A DNA stretch of 19,621 nucleotides from Casp-Chloro-G3 sp002816715. GTDB taxonomy: Bacteria > Chloroflexota > Dehalococcoidia > Lucifugimonadales > UBA3495. A model generated the notes under the pieces. That model saw nothing but the letters and a program-made list of their open reading frames with translations. It did not search any database and was not told where the DNA came from. The position numbers and the translations under genes were made by a program. This document shows, piece after piece, positions 5,998 to 14,560 of the stretch. Numbering within the stretch: position 1 is the stretch's first letter; every line of letters begins with the position of its first letter. Where the stretch lies: NCBI GenBank assembly GCA_027623815.1, contig JAQBUV010000046.1:1-19621 (forward strand). Direction: 5' to 3'.

Positions 5998-8900
5998 GTG
6001 ACATTTTTGACTGGCCTGGCCCTGAAGCGGCGTTCCGTAACCATATTAGTGATCATTTTGATTCTAATTGGTGGAGTCTACGTCTACCAGAACTTGCAGC
6101 GAGAGCTGTTCCCAGATATTGAGTTCCCTAACATTACTATTTTCACTGTCTACCCCAACGCAAATCCGGAGACCATTGAGCGGGAAGTCACCGAACCCAT
6201 AGAAGAAGCTATTGACGGGATTGAAGGGCTGAAGGACATTGAGTCGACTTCGTCCGAGAATGTCTCGGTGGTGGTGTTGACCTTCGACTTCGGCGAGGAC
6301 ATGAAGGAAGCCGAGCGCACAATTGAGAGCAACATCAACGGCATTGACTTCCCGGATGAAGTTAAAGACCCGGTGGTTAGCCGCATCAACAACAACACAT
6401 TCCCGGTGCTCCAGCTCAGCGTCCTGGGTGACCGAGACATACCCTCTCTGCAACGCATTGTGGATGACATAATCATTCCCCGTATTGACCGAATTGATGG
6501 AGTTTCTGAAGTCAACATTGGTGGGAAAGTTGACGAACAAGTAACCGTAACTGTGAACACTAAAAAGCTGGAGGACTTGGGCCTCTCGATGCTTCAGGTT
6601 TCCGACGCTATTCAGGGAAACCACATCAGCTTCCCTGCTGGCGATATCGACCAGGACGGAGCTAGCTTCGCAATTCGGGCCACCCATGAGTTTGGCAATT
6701 TGGAAGATATCCGCAATCTAACGGTGGGCTTTGAGCGTCCCCTTCTTGGCGGGGAGCCAGCCACTGTCACTGACCATAGCGGAGACCGTGCGGTCAAGCT
6801 GCGTGATGTGGCTGAGGTGGAATTTGGCGCGGCCGACTCCGCCAGCATTTCCCGCACTAATGGCAAGCCCAGCCTGAATTTAGTGGTTCTGAAAGATCCT
6901 GATGCCAATACGGTGGATGTCACCTCAGCGGCGTTGGAGGCTCTGGACGAGATTGAGGGGCTGCCCGATGACATCGATATTCTCATCCTCCAGAACGACG
7001 GCCCGGAGGTTGAAGAGCAGCTTTCCGGGTTGCTGCGAGAGGGGCTGCTGGGATTCTTATTCGCAATCAGCGCAGTCTTCATATTTTTGCTTAACACCCG
7101 CCCCACTCTGCTCCGAGGCATGGGCATAACGTTGCGCCCCACGGCCATCATCGGCGTATCTATCCCCTTGAGCATTTTGACCGGTGTACTGATTATGGGC
7201 GCGGCGGGTCTATCGCTCAACTTCATGAGTCTTTCCGGTCTGGCAATTGCCGTGGGACGGGTCGTGGACGATAGCATTGTGGTTTTAGAGAACATGTACC
7301 GGCACATGCAGCGGGGCGAAGACCGTTTCCAGTCGGCCATAGACGGTACCCGGGAGGTTGGGGCCGCCATTGTTTCTTCCACCCTGACCACGGTGGTGGT
7401 GTTCGTTCCCCTGGCGTTCATCCCTGGCCTGGTGGGCGAGTTCTTCACTCCCTTCGCCATGTCGGTCAGCTTTGCTCTGCTGGCTTCAACCCTGGTGGCG
7501 GTTACCGCGGTGCCAGTGCTGGGCGTGTTCTTGATGCGGGAAGGCGACTTTCCAGTGGATGGCACGGCTGGTGATCGTAGCAATGACACAATTATTCAGC
7601 GTATTTATACGCCAATCTTGACCTGGACCCTTGGCCACAAATTGCCAACTCTGGCTGGAGCGATTGTTGTAACTGTGGCAAGTTTGTTCTTGGTTCTGGT
7701 GATACCAGTAACCTTCTTTCCGGCGGGCACGCCCCAATTCTTAACCATTGATATTGAGCTGCCTCTCGGTTCTTCGGTAGGCCAGACCTTCGCTGAAGTA
7801 GCCAAGGTGGAAACGGTTTTGGAGCAGTTCCGCCAGGAAGGGCATGTTGAAGTCTACCAGGGAACCCTGGGCAGCGGCTCCGACGAGTTTGGACCAGGAG
7901 CAGGAGGAGGGGGACTTCATCTCGCGGGATACTTCACCAAGCTTTCGCCGGATGTGCCCCTGGATATTGCGGACCGGTTACGGGCGCAGATGCCGGTTAC
8001 CGATGGCGTAACCATCTCAGTAGCAGAATTATCCAATGGGCCGCCCTCCGGTGGGCTGGCGATTACGGTCTTTGGCAGCAATTTTACCGATGTGTCTGCG
8101 GTTGCTAGGGAATTGGAAGCTAAGTTGGCGGCCGTCGACGGAGTGATAAATGTCAGCAGCGACGTTTCGGACGCCCGGAATGAAGTAACAATCAATGTAG
8201 ACCCGAATGCCGCTGCGGAATTTGGACTGACCGCCTTTGAAGTGGGACGCCAGCTGAACCAGTTTGTGGTCGGCGCCAAGGTTGGCGAGGTTGACCTGCA
8301 GGATTTGACTCTGGACATTGTGGTGCGGGGTCGGCCTGAGGATGCGGAAGATATTGATCAATTGAAGGACCTGGATATTGAAGGGCCGTTTGGAACCGTC
8401 AAACTTGGTTCAATTAGCCAGATTGGCATTGAGCAGGGCCCGGTCAGTATCAGCCGGTTTGACCTGGAGCGGTCTGCTACCATAACCGGTGAGATTACCG
8501 CCGTGGATACTGGCGCCGTTGGTGTTCTGGTCAACGAAGTTATCGCCTCCATTGACCTGCCTCCCGGAGTTGACATCAAGACCGGTGGAATCTTTGAGCA
8601 AATTAATGAAGGTTTCCAGAATGTTTTCACCGCCATGATTGTGGGGGTGATCTTAGTCTATCTGGTTATGGTTGCCAGCTTGGGCTCGCTGCGAGACCCC
8701 TTTATTGTGGTCCTGAGCCTGCCGCTGGCCATTGTGGGAGCGCTGAGCGCCCTGGCAATTACCGACCGTACACTGAGCCTTTCAGCGTTAATGGGGTTGT
8801 TGCTGCTAATTGGAGTGGTGGTGACCAACGCTATTGTTCTCATCACATTTGTCGAGCAGCTCAGGCAAACCGGTATGGGGGTTTATGACGCCTTAATTGA

Positions 8901-9195
8901 GGGTGGCCGTACCCGCGTGCGCCCTATTCTGATGACCGCTTTAACTACCACCTTTGCGTTGTTTCCCTTGGCCCTCTCTTCAAACGGAGATGGTGACATA
9001 ATTGGCGCTGAACTGGCCACGGTGGTAATTGGCGGTTTGATTAGTTCCTTGTTCCTGACCCTGATTGTGGTGCCGGTTATTTATACAGTCATGCACGTGA
9101 GCTTGCCTGGATTGGGCAGCTGGGCGAGTTCAATGGTGGGTCGTGTTTTGTCGGCCCGGCCAGCGTTGGGCGACCAGTTGGAGAACGCCGATTAG
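5998..9195 (+). CDS. RND family efflux permease (AcrB/HAE-like)
   Basis: The 1065-aa inner-membrane pump is full length for RND transporters. The N-terminal TM1 (res ~12-30) is followed by LFPDIEFPNITI, the usual start of the first periplasmic-type domain. TM2-TM6 begin near residue 345; TM4 carries the proton-relay pair D424/D425 in VGRVVDDSIVVLEN. A second extracytoplasmic domain spans about 580-875, and TM8-TM12 end the protein. In TM10 the lysine of AcrB (K940) is T943 in GVVVTNAIVLI, a variation seen in some RND branches. The GTG start has AGGAG at 11 nt (5982-5986). The adaptor gene follows 144 nt later, so the two probably form one unit with marR upstream. No TolC-like channel is encoded, which fits a monoderm. 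Substrate is unknown; drugs, lipids or hydrophobic metabolites are typical. Confidence 0.93.
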   Translation: MTFLTGLALKRRSVTILVIILILIGGVYVYQNLQRELFPDIEFPNITIFTVYPNANPETIEREVTEPIEEAIDGIEGLKDIESTSSENVSVVVLTFDFGEDMKEAERTIESNINGIDFPDEVKDPVVSRINNNTFPVLQLSVLGDRDIPSLQRIVDDIIIPRIDRIDGVSEVNIGGKVDEQVTVTVNTKKLEDLGLSMLQVSDAIQGNHISFPAGDIDQDGASFAIRATHEFGNLEDIRNLTVGFERPLLGGEPATVTDHSGDRAVKLRDVAEVEFGAADSASISRTNGKPSLNLVVLKDPDANTVDVTSAALEALDEIEGLPDDIDILILQNDGPEVEEQLSGLLREGLLGFLFAISAVFIFLLNTRPTLLRGMGITLRPTAIIGVSIPLSILTGVLIMGAAGLSLNFMSLSGLAIAVGRVVDDSIVVLENMYRHMQRGEDRFQSAIDGTREVGAAIVSSTLTTVVVFVPLAFIPGLVGEFFTPFAMSVSFALLASTLVAVTAVPVLGVFLMREGDFPVDGTAGDRSNDTIIQRIYTPILTWTLGHKLPTLAGAIVVTVASLFLVLVIPVTFFPAGTPQFLTIDIELPLGSSVGQTFAEVAKVETVLEQFRQEGHVEVYQGTLGSGSDEFGPGAGGGGLHLAGYFTKLSPDVPLDIADRLRAQMPVTDGVTISVAELSNGPPSGGLAITVFGSNFTDVSAVARELEAKLAAVDGVINVSSDVSDARNEVTINVDPNAAAEFGLTAFEVGRQLNQFVVGAKVGEVDLQDLTLDIVVRGRPEDAEDIDQLKDLDIEGPFGTVKLGSISQIGIEQGPVSISRFDLERSATITGEITAVDTGAVGVLVNEVIASIDLPPGVDIKTGGIFEQINEGFQNVFTAMIVGVILVYLVMVASLGSLRDPFIVVLSLPLAIVGALSALAITDRTLSLSALMGLLLLIGVVVTNAIVLITFVEQLRQTGMGVYDALIEGGRTRVRPILMTALTTTFALFPLALSSNGDGDIIGAELATVVIGGLISSLFLTLIVVPVIYTVMHVSLPGLGSWASSMVGRVLSARPALGDQLENAD

Positions 9196-9197
9196 GC

Positions 9198-9277
9198 GGG
9201 TGCCCTATTCACGGGGTGCGCTATTCACCGGGTGCCCCATTCACGGGGTGCGCAATTCACCGAGTGCGCTATTCAAA
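9198..9277 (+). repeat. Five 16-bp tandem repeats between pump and adaptor genes
   Basis: Five units of consensus GGGTGCGCTATTCACC lie head to tail at 9198, 9214, 9230, 9246 and 9262. Units 1 and 3 end CACG and have CCC or CCCC after GGGTG, whereas units 2 and 4 end CACC and have CGC. The array therefore also has a 32-bp higher-order period. Each CACC-ending unit can fold through GGTG/CACC. The array starts 3 nt after the RND stop and ends 62 nt before the adaptor ATG. The period is not a multiple of three and no ORF uses it. Confidence 0.9.
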
Positions 9278-9339
9278 GGAATTACGCAGCATAAAGTAGC
9301 GAAGAAGTAATATTTAGCCCGAGGATTGGAGCAATAGTT

Positions 9340-10983
9340 ATGAGTATGTTGAGGCCCTGGCAGTGGGGAGGACTGGCTGCCGTGGTTGTGATTATAATCG
9401 CGGCGATATTCGGAGTGTCCACCTTGTTTGGCGGCGGTGAGGAACCGGCTGTCACTAATGGAAATGGCAGCGTATCTGCCCAGGAACAGCCTGCCAGCAG
9501 AGAGATTCTAGTCAATGGCAGGTTGGCTTTTCCCAATCGGGTGGAGTTGACCTTTGATACCACCGGCGAAGTGGGTGAAGTGCTGGTGCAAGGAGGAGAA
9601 CGGGTGTCGGCGGGCCAGGTTTTGGCCCGTCTCAATGATCTTACGGTAACTGCCCTGGAACAGAAACTAGCCACGGCCCAGTTTAATCTGGACGCGGCTC
9701 AGGACGCTTTGGAGGCCGCTAAGGAGGAGTTTTTTAACACGCCTCTGGAGCAGGCTGAATTTGAATCGAAAATCGCCAAAGCCCAGAAGGAAGCGGATGA
9801 CGCCCAGGAGAATTTTCAGGACCACCAACGGGACTACCAACAGACTCTAGCTACCAGAATGACTGCCAAAGTAACTGCAGAGGTGGCCCTGGATAACGCC
9901 AGTGAGCAACTGGGTTACTATGACCGAGACCAGGTCAGTGACCTTGCCGCCGCGATTGAAGATGTGTCAACCAAAGATTCGGCTTTGGAAGTAGCCAGGG
10001 AAAAGCTGGCTAACTTCAATTCTGATTTTGAAGGATCCCTAGCCGATGCTCGTCTGGCCAGGGCCACCGCTGCAGCGGCCTTTGATTTGGCCGAGGCTAA
10101 CTTGAATGACTTTCTGCGAATACCCACCAGAGATGTCGAAAATGAAAAGAGAATCGACCTGGAGCTTCTACAGAGATTGCGGGACGCATTTGAAGAGGCT
10201 ACGACCAATTTGAAGCAGGCTGAAGAAGCCCTGGCCGATTTGGAAAATGATCGGGATTTGCTGTTGCAGGATGCTCAGGCGGCGGTCGCCCAGGCGGAGG
10301 CAGCCTTGGCGGTGGCTCGGGACGATTTGAGCGACGTTGGAGACTCGGTGGGCCAGTCCCTGATCCTGCAGGAGCGTCTGGCAGCGGTGGAAAGCGCCGA
10401 AGCCACCTTGGCCCAAGCGGTGATCGATCTGGAAGAAGAGATGATCGGCCCAGACCAGGCCGAGTTGGCGATCCGGGAAAAGGCTCTTTCGGTGGCCCGG
10501 GAAAAGTTGGCTGACTTGACCGACGGCCCAGACCTGCTGGATGTTGGCGTGAAAGCGGCGGCGGCGGCGGCGGCACAGGCGGCGGTTGACGACGCCCTAA
10601 AAGAATTGGAAGGATCCGCAGTTCGTGCGCCCTTTGCCGGGATAATATTTCTGGTCAACGTGGAAGTGGAAGACAAGGTGAATGATAAGTCCCGGGTCAT
10701 TGAAATAATAGATACTGCTGAACTGGAAGTGGACGGTCTGCTGGATGCCATTGATATACCCTTCGTTGCCGAAGGCGATATTGCAAAAATCAGCATCGCC
10801 TCAATGCCAGGTCAAGAATTTGAAGGCACCCTGATACGGGTGGCCGAAGAACCGCGTACGGAGCGAGGCGTGGTCAGCTATCCAGTGAGGATCAAGGTGA
10901 ACCTACCTGCGGGGGTTGAAGTCCAGGCTAAGTTGAGCGCGGTTACCAGTACCATTACCTACCAGAGGGTTGGCGGCGGGTAG
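9340..10983 (+). CDS. RND/HlyD-type membrane fusion (adaptor) protein
   Basis: The 547-aa protein is an efflux adaptor anchored by one N-terminal membrane helix (res ~10-31). The first lipoyl half follows (TTGEVGEVLVQGGERVSAGQ, about res 68-87, then VLARL). A very long Ala/Glu/Lys-rich coiled coil spans ~105-425, then the second lipoyl half (AVRAPFAGIIFLVNVEVEDK, about 427-446) and a beta-barrel/membrane-proximal part. Adaptors of Gram-negative pumps are usually 350-450 aa, and the extra length here is all coiled coil. GGAG (9328-9331) lies 8 nt before the ATG. The partner is the RND gene just upstream, the reverse of the common adaptor-first order. Without an outer membrane the hairpin might cross the cell wall or S-layer (inference). 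Confidence 0.9.
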   Translation: MSMLRPWQWGGLAAVVVIIIAAIFGVSTLFGGGEEPAVTNGNGSVSAQEQPASREILVNGRLAFPNRVELTFDTTGEVGEVLVQGGERVSAGQVLARLNDLTVTALEQKLATAQFNLDAAQDALEAAKEEFFNTPLEQAEFESKIAKAQKEADDAQENFQDHQRDYQQTLATRMTAKVTAEVALDNASEQLGYYDRDQVSDLAAAIEDVSTKDSALEVAREKLANFNSDFEGSLADARLARATAAAAFDLAEANLNDFLRIPTRDVENEKRIDLELLQRLRDAFEEATTNLKQAEEALADLENDRDLLLQDAQAAVAQAEAALAVARDDLSDVGDSVGQSLILQERLAAVESAEATLAQAVIDLEEEMIGPDQAELAIREKALSVAREKLADLTDGPDLLDVGVKAAAAAAAQAAVDDALKELEGSAVRAPFAGIIFLVNVEVEDKVNDKSRVIEIIDTAELEVDGLLDAIDIPFVAEGDIAKISIASMPGQEFEGTLIRVAEEPRTERGVVSYPVRIKVNLPAGVEVQAKLSAVTSTITYQRVGGG

Positions 10984-11089
10984 GTCTGGCTGGGTGGGGT
11001 TAACGCATCGTCCGGGTTTGATCGGTTCAGGGCTGGAGATGGTTTGTAGGAGATAGTCTTTTCCAGAAAGGGGAGTCTGACTGCCAGAC

Positions 11090-11794
11090 TTACTCAGTGG
11101 GCGCCTTGTAGCGGTATCCGTAGCCGCGAACCGTTACGATGAACGAAGAATCTTCATCCCCACTATCGTCGGGCCCAGATTTTAGTTTCTTGCGTAAATT
11201 ACTGATGTGCCACTTCACCAGGTCGAAGGTCTCGTAATCTCGCCCCCAAACGTTGGTCAGCAGGTACTCTAGAGATAGAGCCTCACCGGGCCGTTGCACG
11301 AATAAGCTTAACAGGGAATACTCAATTGGAGTCAGGTCCTTGAGCTCACCGTCTACAAAAACCTCTCGACGGGTGAAAACGACGGTCAGGTGCATGTCGG
11401 AGTATATGGGAGCAGACTCGGCGGACGGAGGCCATTGGGAACGGCGCAGACATGCTTCCACCCTGGCCAGGAGTTCCCGGCCACTCACTGGTTTGACGAC
11501 GTAGTCATCGGCGCCGGCGTTAAAGGCGTTGACCTTTTCCCCTACCTGCTCCAGACCGGTCAGGACTATGATCGGAATGTGGGAGATTTCTCTGATACGC
11601 CGACACAGTTCAAATCCGTCCATGTGGGGCATCAACAGGTCAACAATGGCCACGTCGGGGCGTGTGGTGAAGAATTCCCGGAGTGCGGTCATGCCATCAA
11701 AGGCGCAGAGTGCCTGGTACCCGGAGTCTATGAAAAGACGCTCCAAGAAACCCACCATTGGCGGGTCATCATCGACAAGGAGTATTTTAGTCAT
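11090..11794 (-). CDS. OmpR/PhoB-type response regulator
   Basis: The 234-aa protein has a receiver domain (res 1-120) joined to an OmpR-type winged helix (about 130-232). Acidic pocket D8-D9-D10, phospho-acceptor D52 (VAIVDLLMP), switch T79 (VLTG) and K101 (VVKP) are all intact. The DNA-binding half has LTPIEYSLLSLFVQRPGEAL, the RDYETFDLVKWHISNLRKKL recognition region, and the wing IVTVRGYGYRYK. It should be phosphorylated by the histidine kinase encoded just upstream on the same strand, then bind direct-repeat promoters as a dimer. It has its own promoter (11857-11886), so it can be transcribed apart from the kinase. The ribosome site is weak (GAGATGAG). Target genes are unknown; the pump genes end about 100 nt away, convergently. 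Confidence 0.93.
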   Translation of the reverse strand: MTKILLVDDDPPMVGFLERLFIDSGYQALCAFDGMTALREFFTTRPDVAIVDLLMPHMDGFELCRRIREISHIPIIVLTGLEQVGEKVNAFNAGADDYVVKPVSGRELLARVEACLRRSQWPPSAESAPIYSDMHLTVVFTRREVFVDGELKDLTPIEYSLLSLFVQRPGEALSLEYLLTNVWGRDYETFDLVKWHISNLRKKLKSGPDDSGDEDSSFIVTVRGYGYRYKAPTE

Positions 11795-11856
11795 AAATGC
11801 TCATCTCATAGAGACGCAGTCTAACGACATTACCATATATTTGTGAATATTGGTGA

Positions 11857-11886
11857 ATTTTACCACCATTTCCGCGCAATTTTCAA
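11857..11886 (-). promoter_or_regulatory. Promoter of the response regulator gene
   Basis: On the minus strand, TTGAAA (11886-11881), an 18-nt spacer and TAAAAT (11862-11857). On the plus strand TGGTG (11851-11855) and CACCA (11864-11868) are inverted around the -10, and GTGAAT occurs twice 10 nt apart (11843 and 11853). Either could be a regulator site, possibly for autoregulation. Confidence 0.55.
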
Positions 11887-12009
11887 TCTATATCAACACA
11901 GTGCTTCTCTTGATTCAATATATTAAACACTAAATGGAGCCCTAATGGTGTGTGAGAGGGGTGTGTTTTGAGCGAGATTCGTATGTGTATATTGGACACC
12001 CTAGCTGAC

Positions 12010-14244
12010 TCATGGGCTGCGGCGCGAATCGAGTCTAGAGATTCCGGTGGGCTGCATTGAACGATCTCGAGAAACCGGCATCTGGTTGGTTTCGGTCAAC
12101 GAAATTGGGTCGACTGCATCCAGGTTGTCGCTCTCGACTGAACATATAGGCAGGTAGATCGTAAACGTTGTCCCCTCTCCCACTTGGCTCACAACCTTGA
12201 TTTCTCCGCCAAAATTTTCGACTATGCGGTGGGTGATGTACAGGCCCAGCCCGGTGCCCTGGCCCACCGCTTTGGTGGTGAAGAAAGCGTCGAAAATGTT
12301 GGCCATGGCCTCTTTTGAGATACCGCTGCCCGTATCGGTGCAGGAAACCAAGACCTGGCCTCCAGAGACGCCGGTGAGCAAAGTCAAAGTCCCCGCCCCT
12401 CCCATTGCGTCGCCGGCGTTAATTATCAGGTTCATCAAAGCCTGTTGTAGCTGATTAGCTACCACCCTGGTGGGGGGCAGGTCCGCATAATACTCTCGCA
12501 CCACGCTGGTTCCATTTGATCTTAGCTTGTGTTCCATCAGACGCAGGGTGTCATTGGCGATATCATTCAGGCACACTGGAATGGCAACATCATCGTTTCG
12601 AGAGAAGACCAACATGCCCCGCGCGACCTTGGCGATTCGTTCGGACATGTTGGAAATTACCGTTACATACTCCGTTGCTTCATCGGACTTCAGGTGCCGC
12701 TCCGGACTGGAAAGCAGCAATTCAGCCATCCCGGAAATGGCAAAAAGGGGATTATTGATTTCATGGGCGATTCCTGCGGCCAATGTCCCAATCGAAGCTA
12801 GTTTTCCAGATTGAACCAGTTGGGCTTGGGTTTCTTTCAATTCTCTCAGTTGAATGCGTAGCTCTTCATAAAGGCGAGCGTTAGCCATGGTTGCGGCAGC
12901 ATGTAGGGCCACCGCCTCCAATAAGTCCAGTTCTTCCAAAGAGTAACCTCGGCGTGAGGTTTTGGACCCCAGCAGCAAGAGGCCGCTCATCTCCCCTCTA
13001 TAGCGTAGAGGAAGGAACACTTTGATATTCAAGTCTTGAACCTGCGCCCTTACCGTGCTTGGCGCGTATTGCCATTCCGGCCAGGAGAACATCTCTTCGG
13101 CCAGGCAGGCGCGGTCTTCGTTTGCCAACCGCCGTAACCAGAGACTTTTACCGTCCAGGGAGGTTGAAATCCGGGCGTCGGAGCCCACAATTATGGAGGT
13201 CCAAGATGGCTCGTCGTCCTGACTAGACAGGAGCAGCGCCACCACTTTGGCACCCATTGCTCCCTTCACCAGTTGCAAGAACGAGGTTGCTAGAGTGTTC
13301 AAATCGGTCATGGTCTTGGTCTCAGTGGTGAACTGCAGCAGCTCTTGCAGTGGCCCCCACCGTTTTCTCAAGAAAGCGCGGTCAATACCGTCTTGTACCT
13401 TTCCCAATAAGGGAGAGAATATCAGATATCCCACCACCATAAGTCCGACGCCGATGCTGAAGGATGCGGTCAGGAAATTGTTGCCGAAAGCTCGTTGGAT
13501 AACCAGAGAAGCCAGGACGTACAATCCAGCGACTAAAATGATTACCAGCAAGAACCCGATGGCCCGTCGCAATGCAACATGAATATCCAGCAGGCGGTGT
13601 CGGGTGATGGTGACGCTGGCCAACACCGCGAATAGCACATTGCCCACAATGCCCAAAGGATAGATGGCTAGTCCCAACAATGGCAGCAAATCAGTGGTGG
13701 CACCTAGCAAAGAGAAGCAGGTGGCGGTGATCAGGTAGCCCGCCCGGTTCCTTTGGGCCTGAGAAGTAGGCCGCCGGTAGACCGATATTAGATTCCACAA
13801 TGCCAGTGAGATGCCTGAATAAGTCAGCACCAGGTACATTGGGAGCAGTGCTCCTGGCACCGGTGCGTATCCGTAGAATTTGATCTGCATTCCGTCGGCC
13901 AATAGACCAGCGAAAGCCAGCACCCCGACGATGGGAATGATCGCGTAGCTAGCGGCGTATACGGTTCGGGAAATACGCCGCTCGGAGAAATGATAGGTGA
14001 AGTGCAGAAAGAAGACGATGATCAGAGCAAAATTTATGAATGCCAGCTTGTCCCAGAACAAGGCCTGTTCCAGGGTGGTAGAGGAGCGCATCAGTAAGAT
14101 GGTCCCGCCCCACAACGCCATGCTGACCAAAAACAAAGCGAAAACGCGGTGAGTCTGTTGCCTGGCATGGCCCCACAGCACTATTGGGGCCAGTATCGCG
14201 TTAACCAAGAAAGCGAGTAGCGGCAGGAACAGATAGATTGTCAT
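12010..14244 (-). CDS. Sensor histidine kinase (7TM, GAF, HisKA, HATPase)
   Basis: The 744-aa membrane kinase starts with about seven hydrophobic helices (res ~4-215), resembling the histidine-kinase N-terminal 7TM sensor region, plus two further hydrophobic segments (~228-280). A GAF-like domain follows (~315-455), then a short coiled coil and the HisKA domain with phospho-acceptor H494 in GIAHEINNP. The ATPase domain shows the N box (LMNLIINAGDAM, ~603-614), G1 (DTGSGI, D637), the F box (FDAFFTTK) and G2 (GTGLGL, 662-667). The ~45-residue C-terminal tail is polar and unassigned. It should autophosphorylate H494 and pass phosphate to D52 of the downstream regulator. It has no clear Shine-Dalgarno but a good extended -10 promoter. 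The ligand is unknown; 7TM and GAF together suggest a membrane or small-molecule cue. Confidence 0.93.
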   Translation of the reverse strand: MTIYLFLPLLAFLVNAILAPIVLWGHARQQTHRVFALFLVSMALWGGTILLMRSSTTLEQALFWDKLAFINFALIIVFFLHFTYHFSERRISRTVYAASYAIIPIVGVLAFAGLLADGMQIKFYGYAPVPGALLPMYLVLTYSGISLALWNLISVYRRPTSQAQRNRAGYLITATCFSLLGATTDLLPLLGLAIYPLGIVGNVLFAVLASVTITRHRLLDIHVALRRAIGFLLVIILVAGLYVLASLVIQRAFGNNFLTASFSIGVGLMVVGYLIFSPLLGKVQDGIDRAFLRKRWGPLQELLQFTTETKTMTDLNTLATSFLQLVKGAMGAKVVALLLSSQDDEPSWTSIIVGSDARISTSLDGKSLWLRRLANEDRACLAEEMFSWPEWQYAPSTVRAQVQDLNIKVFLPLRYRGEMSGLLLLGSKTSRRGYSLEELDLLEAVALHAAATMANARLYEELRIQLRELKETQAQLVQSGKLASIGTLAAGIAHEINNPLFAISGMAELLLSSPERHLKSDEATEYVTVISNMSERIAKVARGMLVFSRNDDVAIPVCLNDIANDTLRLMEHKLRSNGTSVVREYYADLPPTRVVANQLQQALMNLIINAGDAMGGAGTLTLLTGVSGGQVLVSCTDTGSGISKEAMANIFDAFFTTKAVGQGTGLGLYITHRIVENFGGEIKVVSQVGEGTTFTIYLPICSVESDNLDAVDPISLTETNQMPVSRDRSMQPTGISRLDSRRSP

Positions 14245-14280
14245 AACATAGGCGGCGGATTGTTCATATCAATGCCTTGC

Positions 14281-14308
14281 ATTATAACAAAATAGTCATA
14301 ATTTGTAA
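14281..14308 (-). promoter_or_regulatory. Extended -10 promoter of the histidine kinase
   Basis: On the minus strand, TTACAA (14308-14303), a 16-nt spacer and a perfect TATAAT (14286-14281) preceded by TGT (extended -10, TGnTATAAT). The predicted start near 14274 gives a ~30-nt leader. Confidence 0.7.
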
Positions 14309-14560
14309 TCTATTTGGAGTTAATTGGTACTCTATATTCGTAATTTTGGGGTTAGTGCTAATCTGACTACATTCTCGGTCTAATAGCGATCCTTCATGCT
14401 GGGGCTGACTTATGTGAGCGCCCAGGATTCACACAAGGACGTGCGTCCTTATGGACGACAGGTGCGTCACTGGTTTTCACAAATCTTTTGAGCTAGATTG
14501 ATATTGCATCAATGCGGCGGTGACGCAGCGGCGAAGGAAGAGAGCGAAGCCGACCGGCGG
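14309..14560. other. Intergenic region with a 16-bp near-palindrome
   Basis: With the kinase promoter, the gene-free stretch spans 14245-14560. The only clear structure is AAGGACGTGCGTCCTT (14435-14450), an inverted repeat of two 7-bp arms around TG. GTGCGTC occurs again at 14462-14468, 20 nt after its first copy at 14442. It may be an operator or a small hairpin. No gene or terminator is seen; the region is AT-rich near the kinase and GC-richer towards the lipoprotein pseudogene. Confidence 0.4.

Noticed and set aside
6612..7589. 325-aa minus-strand ORF inside the RND gene
   Set aside because: Ser/Arg/Pro-rich antisense composition typical of a shadow of a GC-rich coding frame.
9198..9277. 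CRISPR array
   Set aside because: The units are directly adjacent with no unique spacers, and no cas genes are present.
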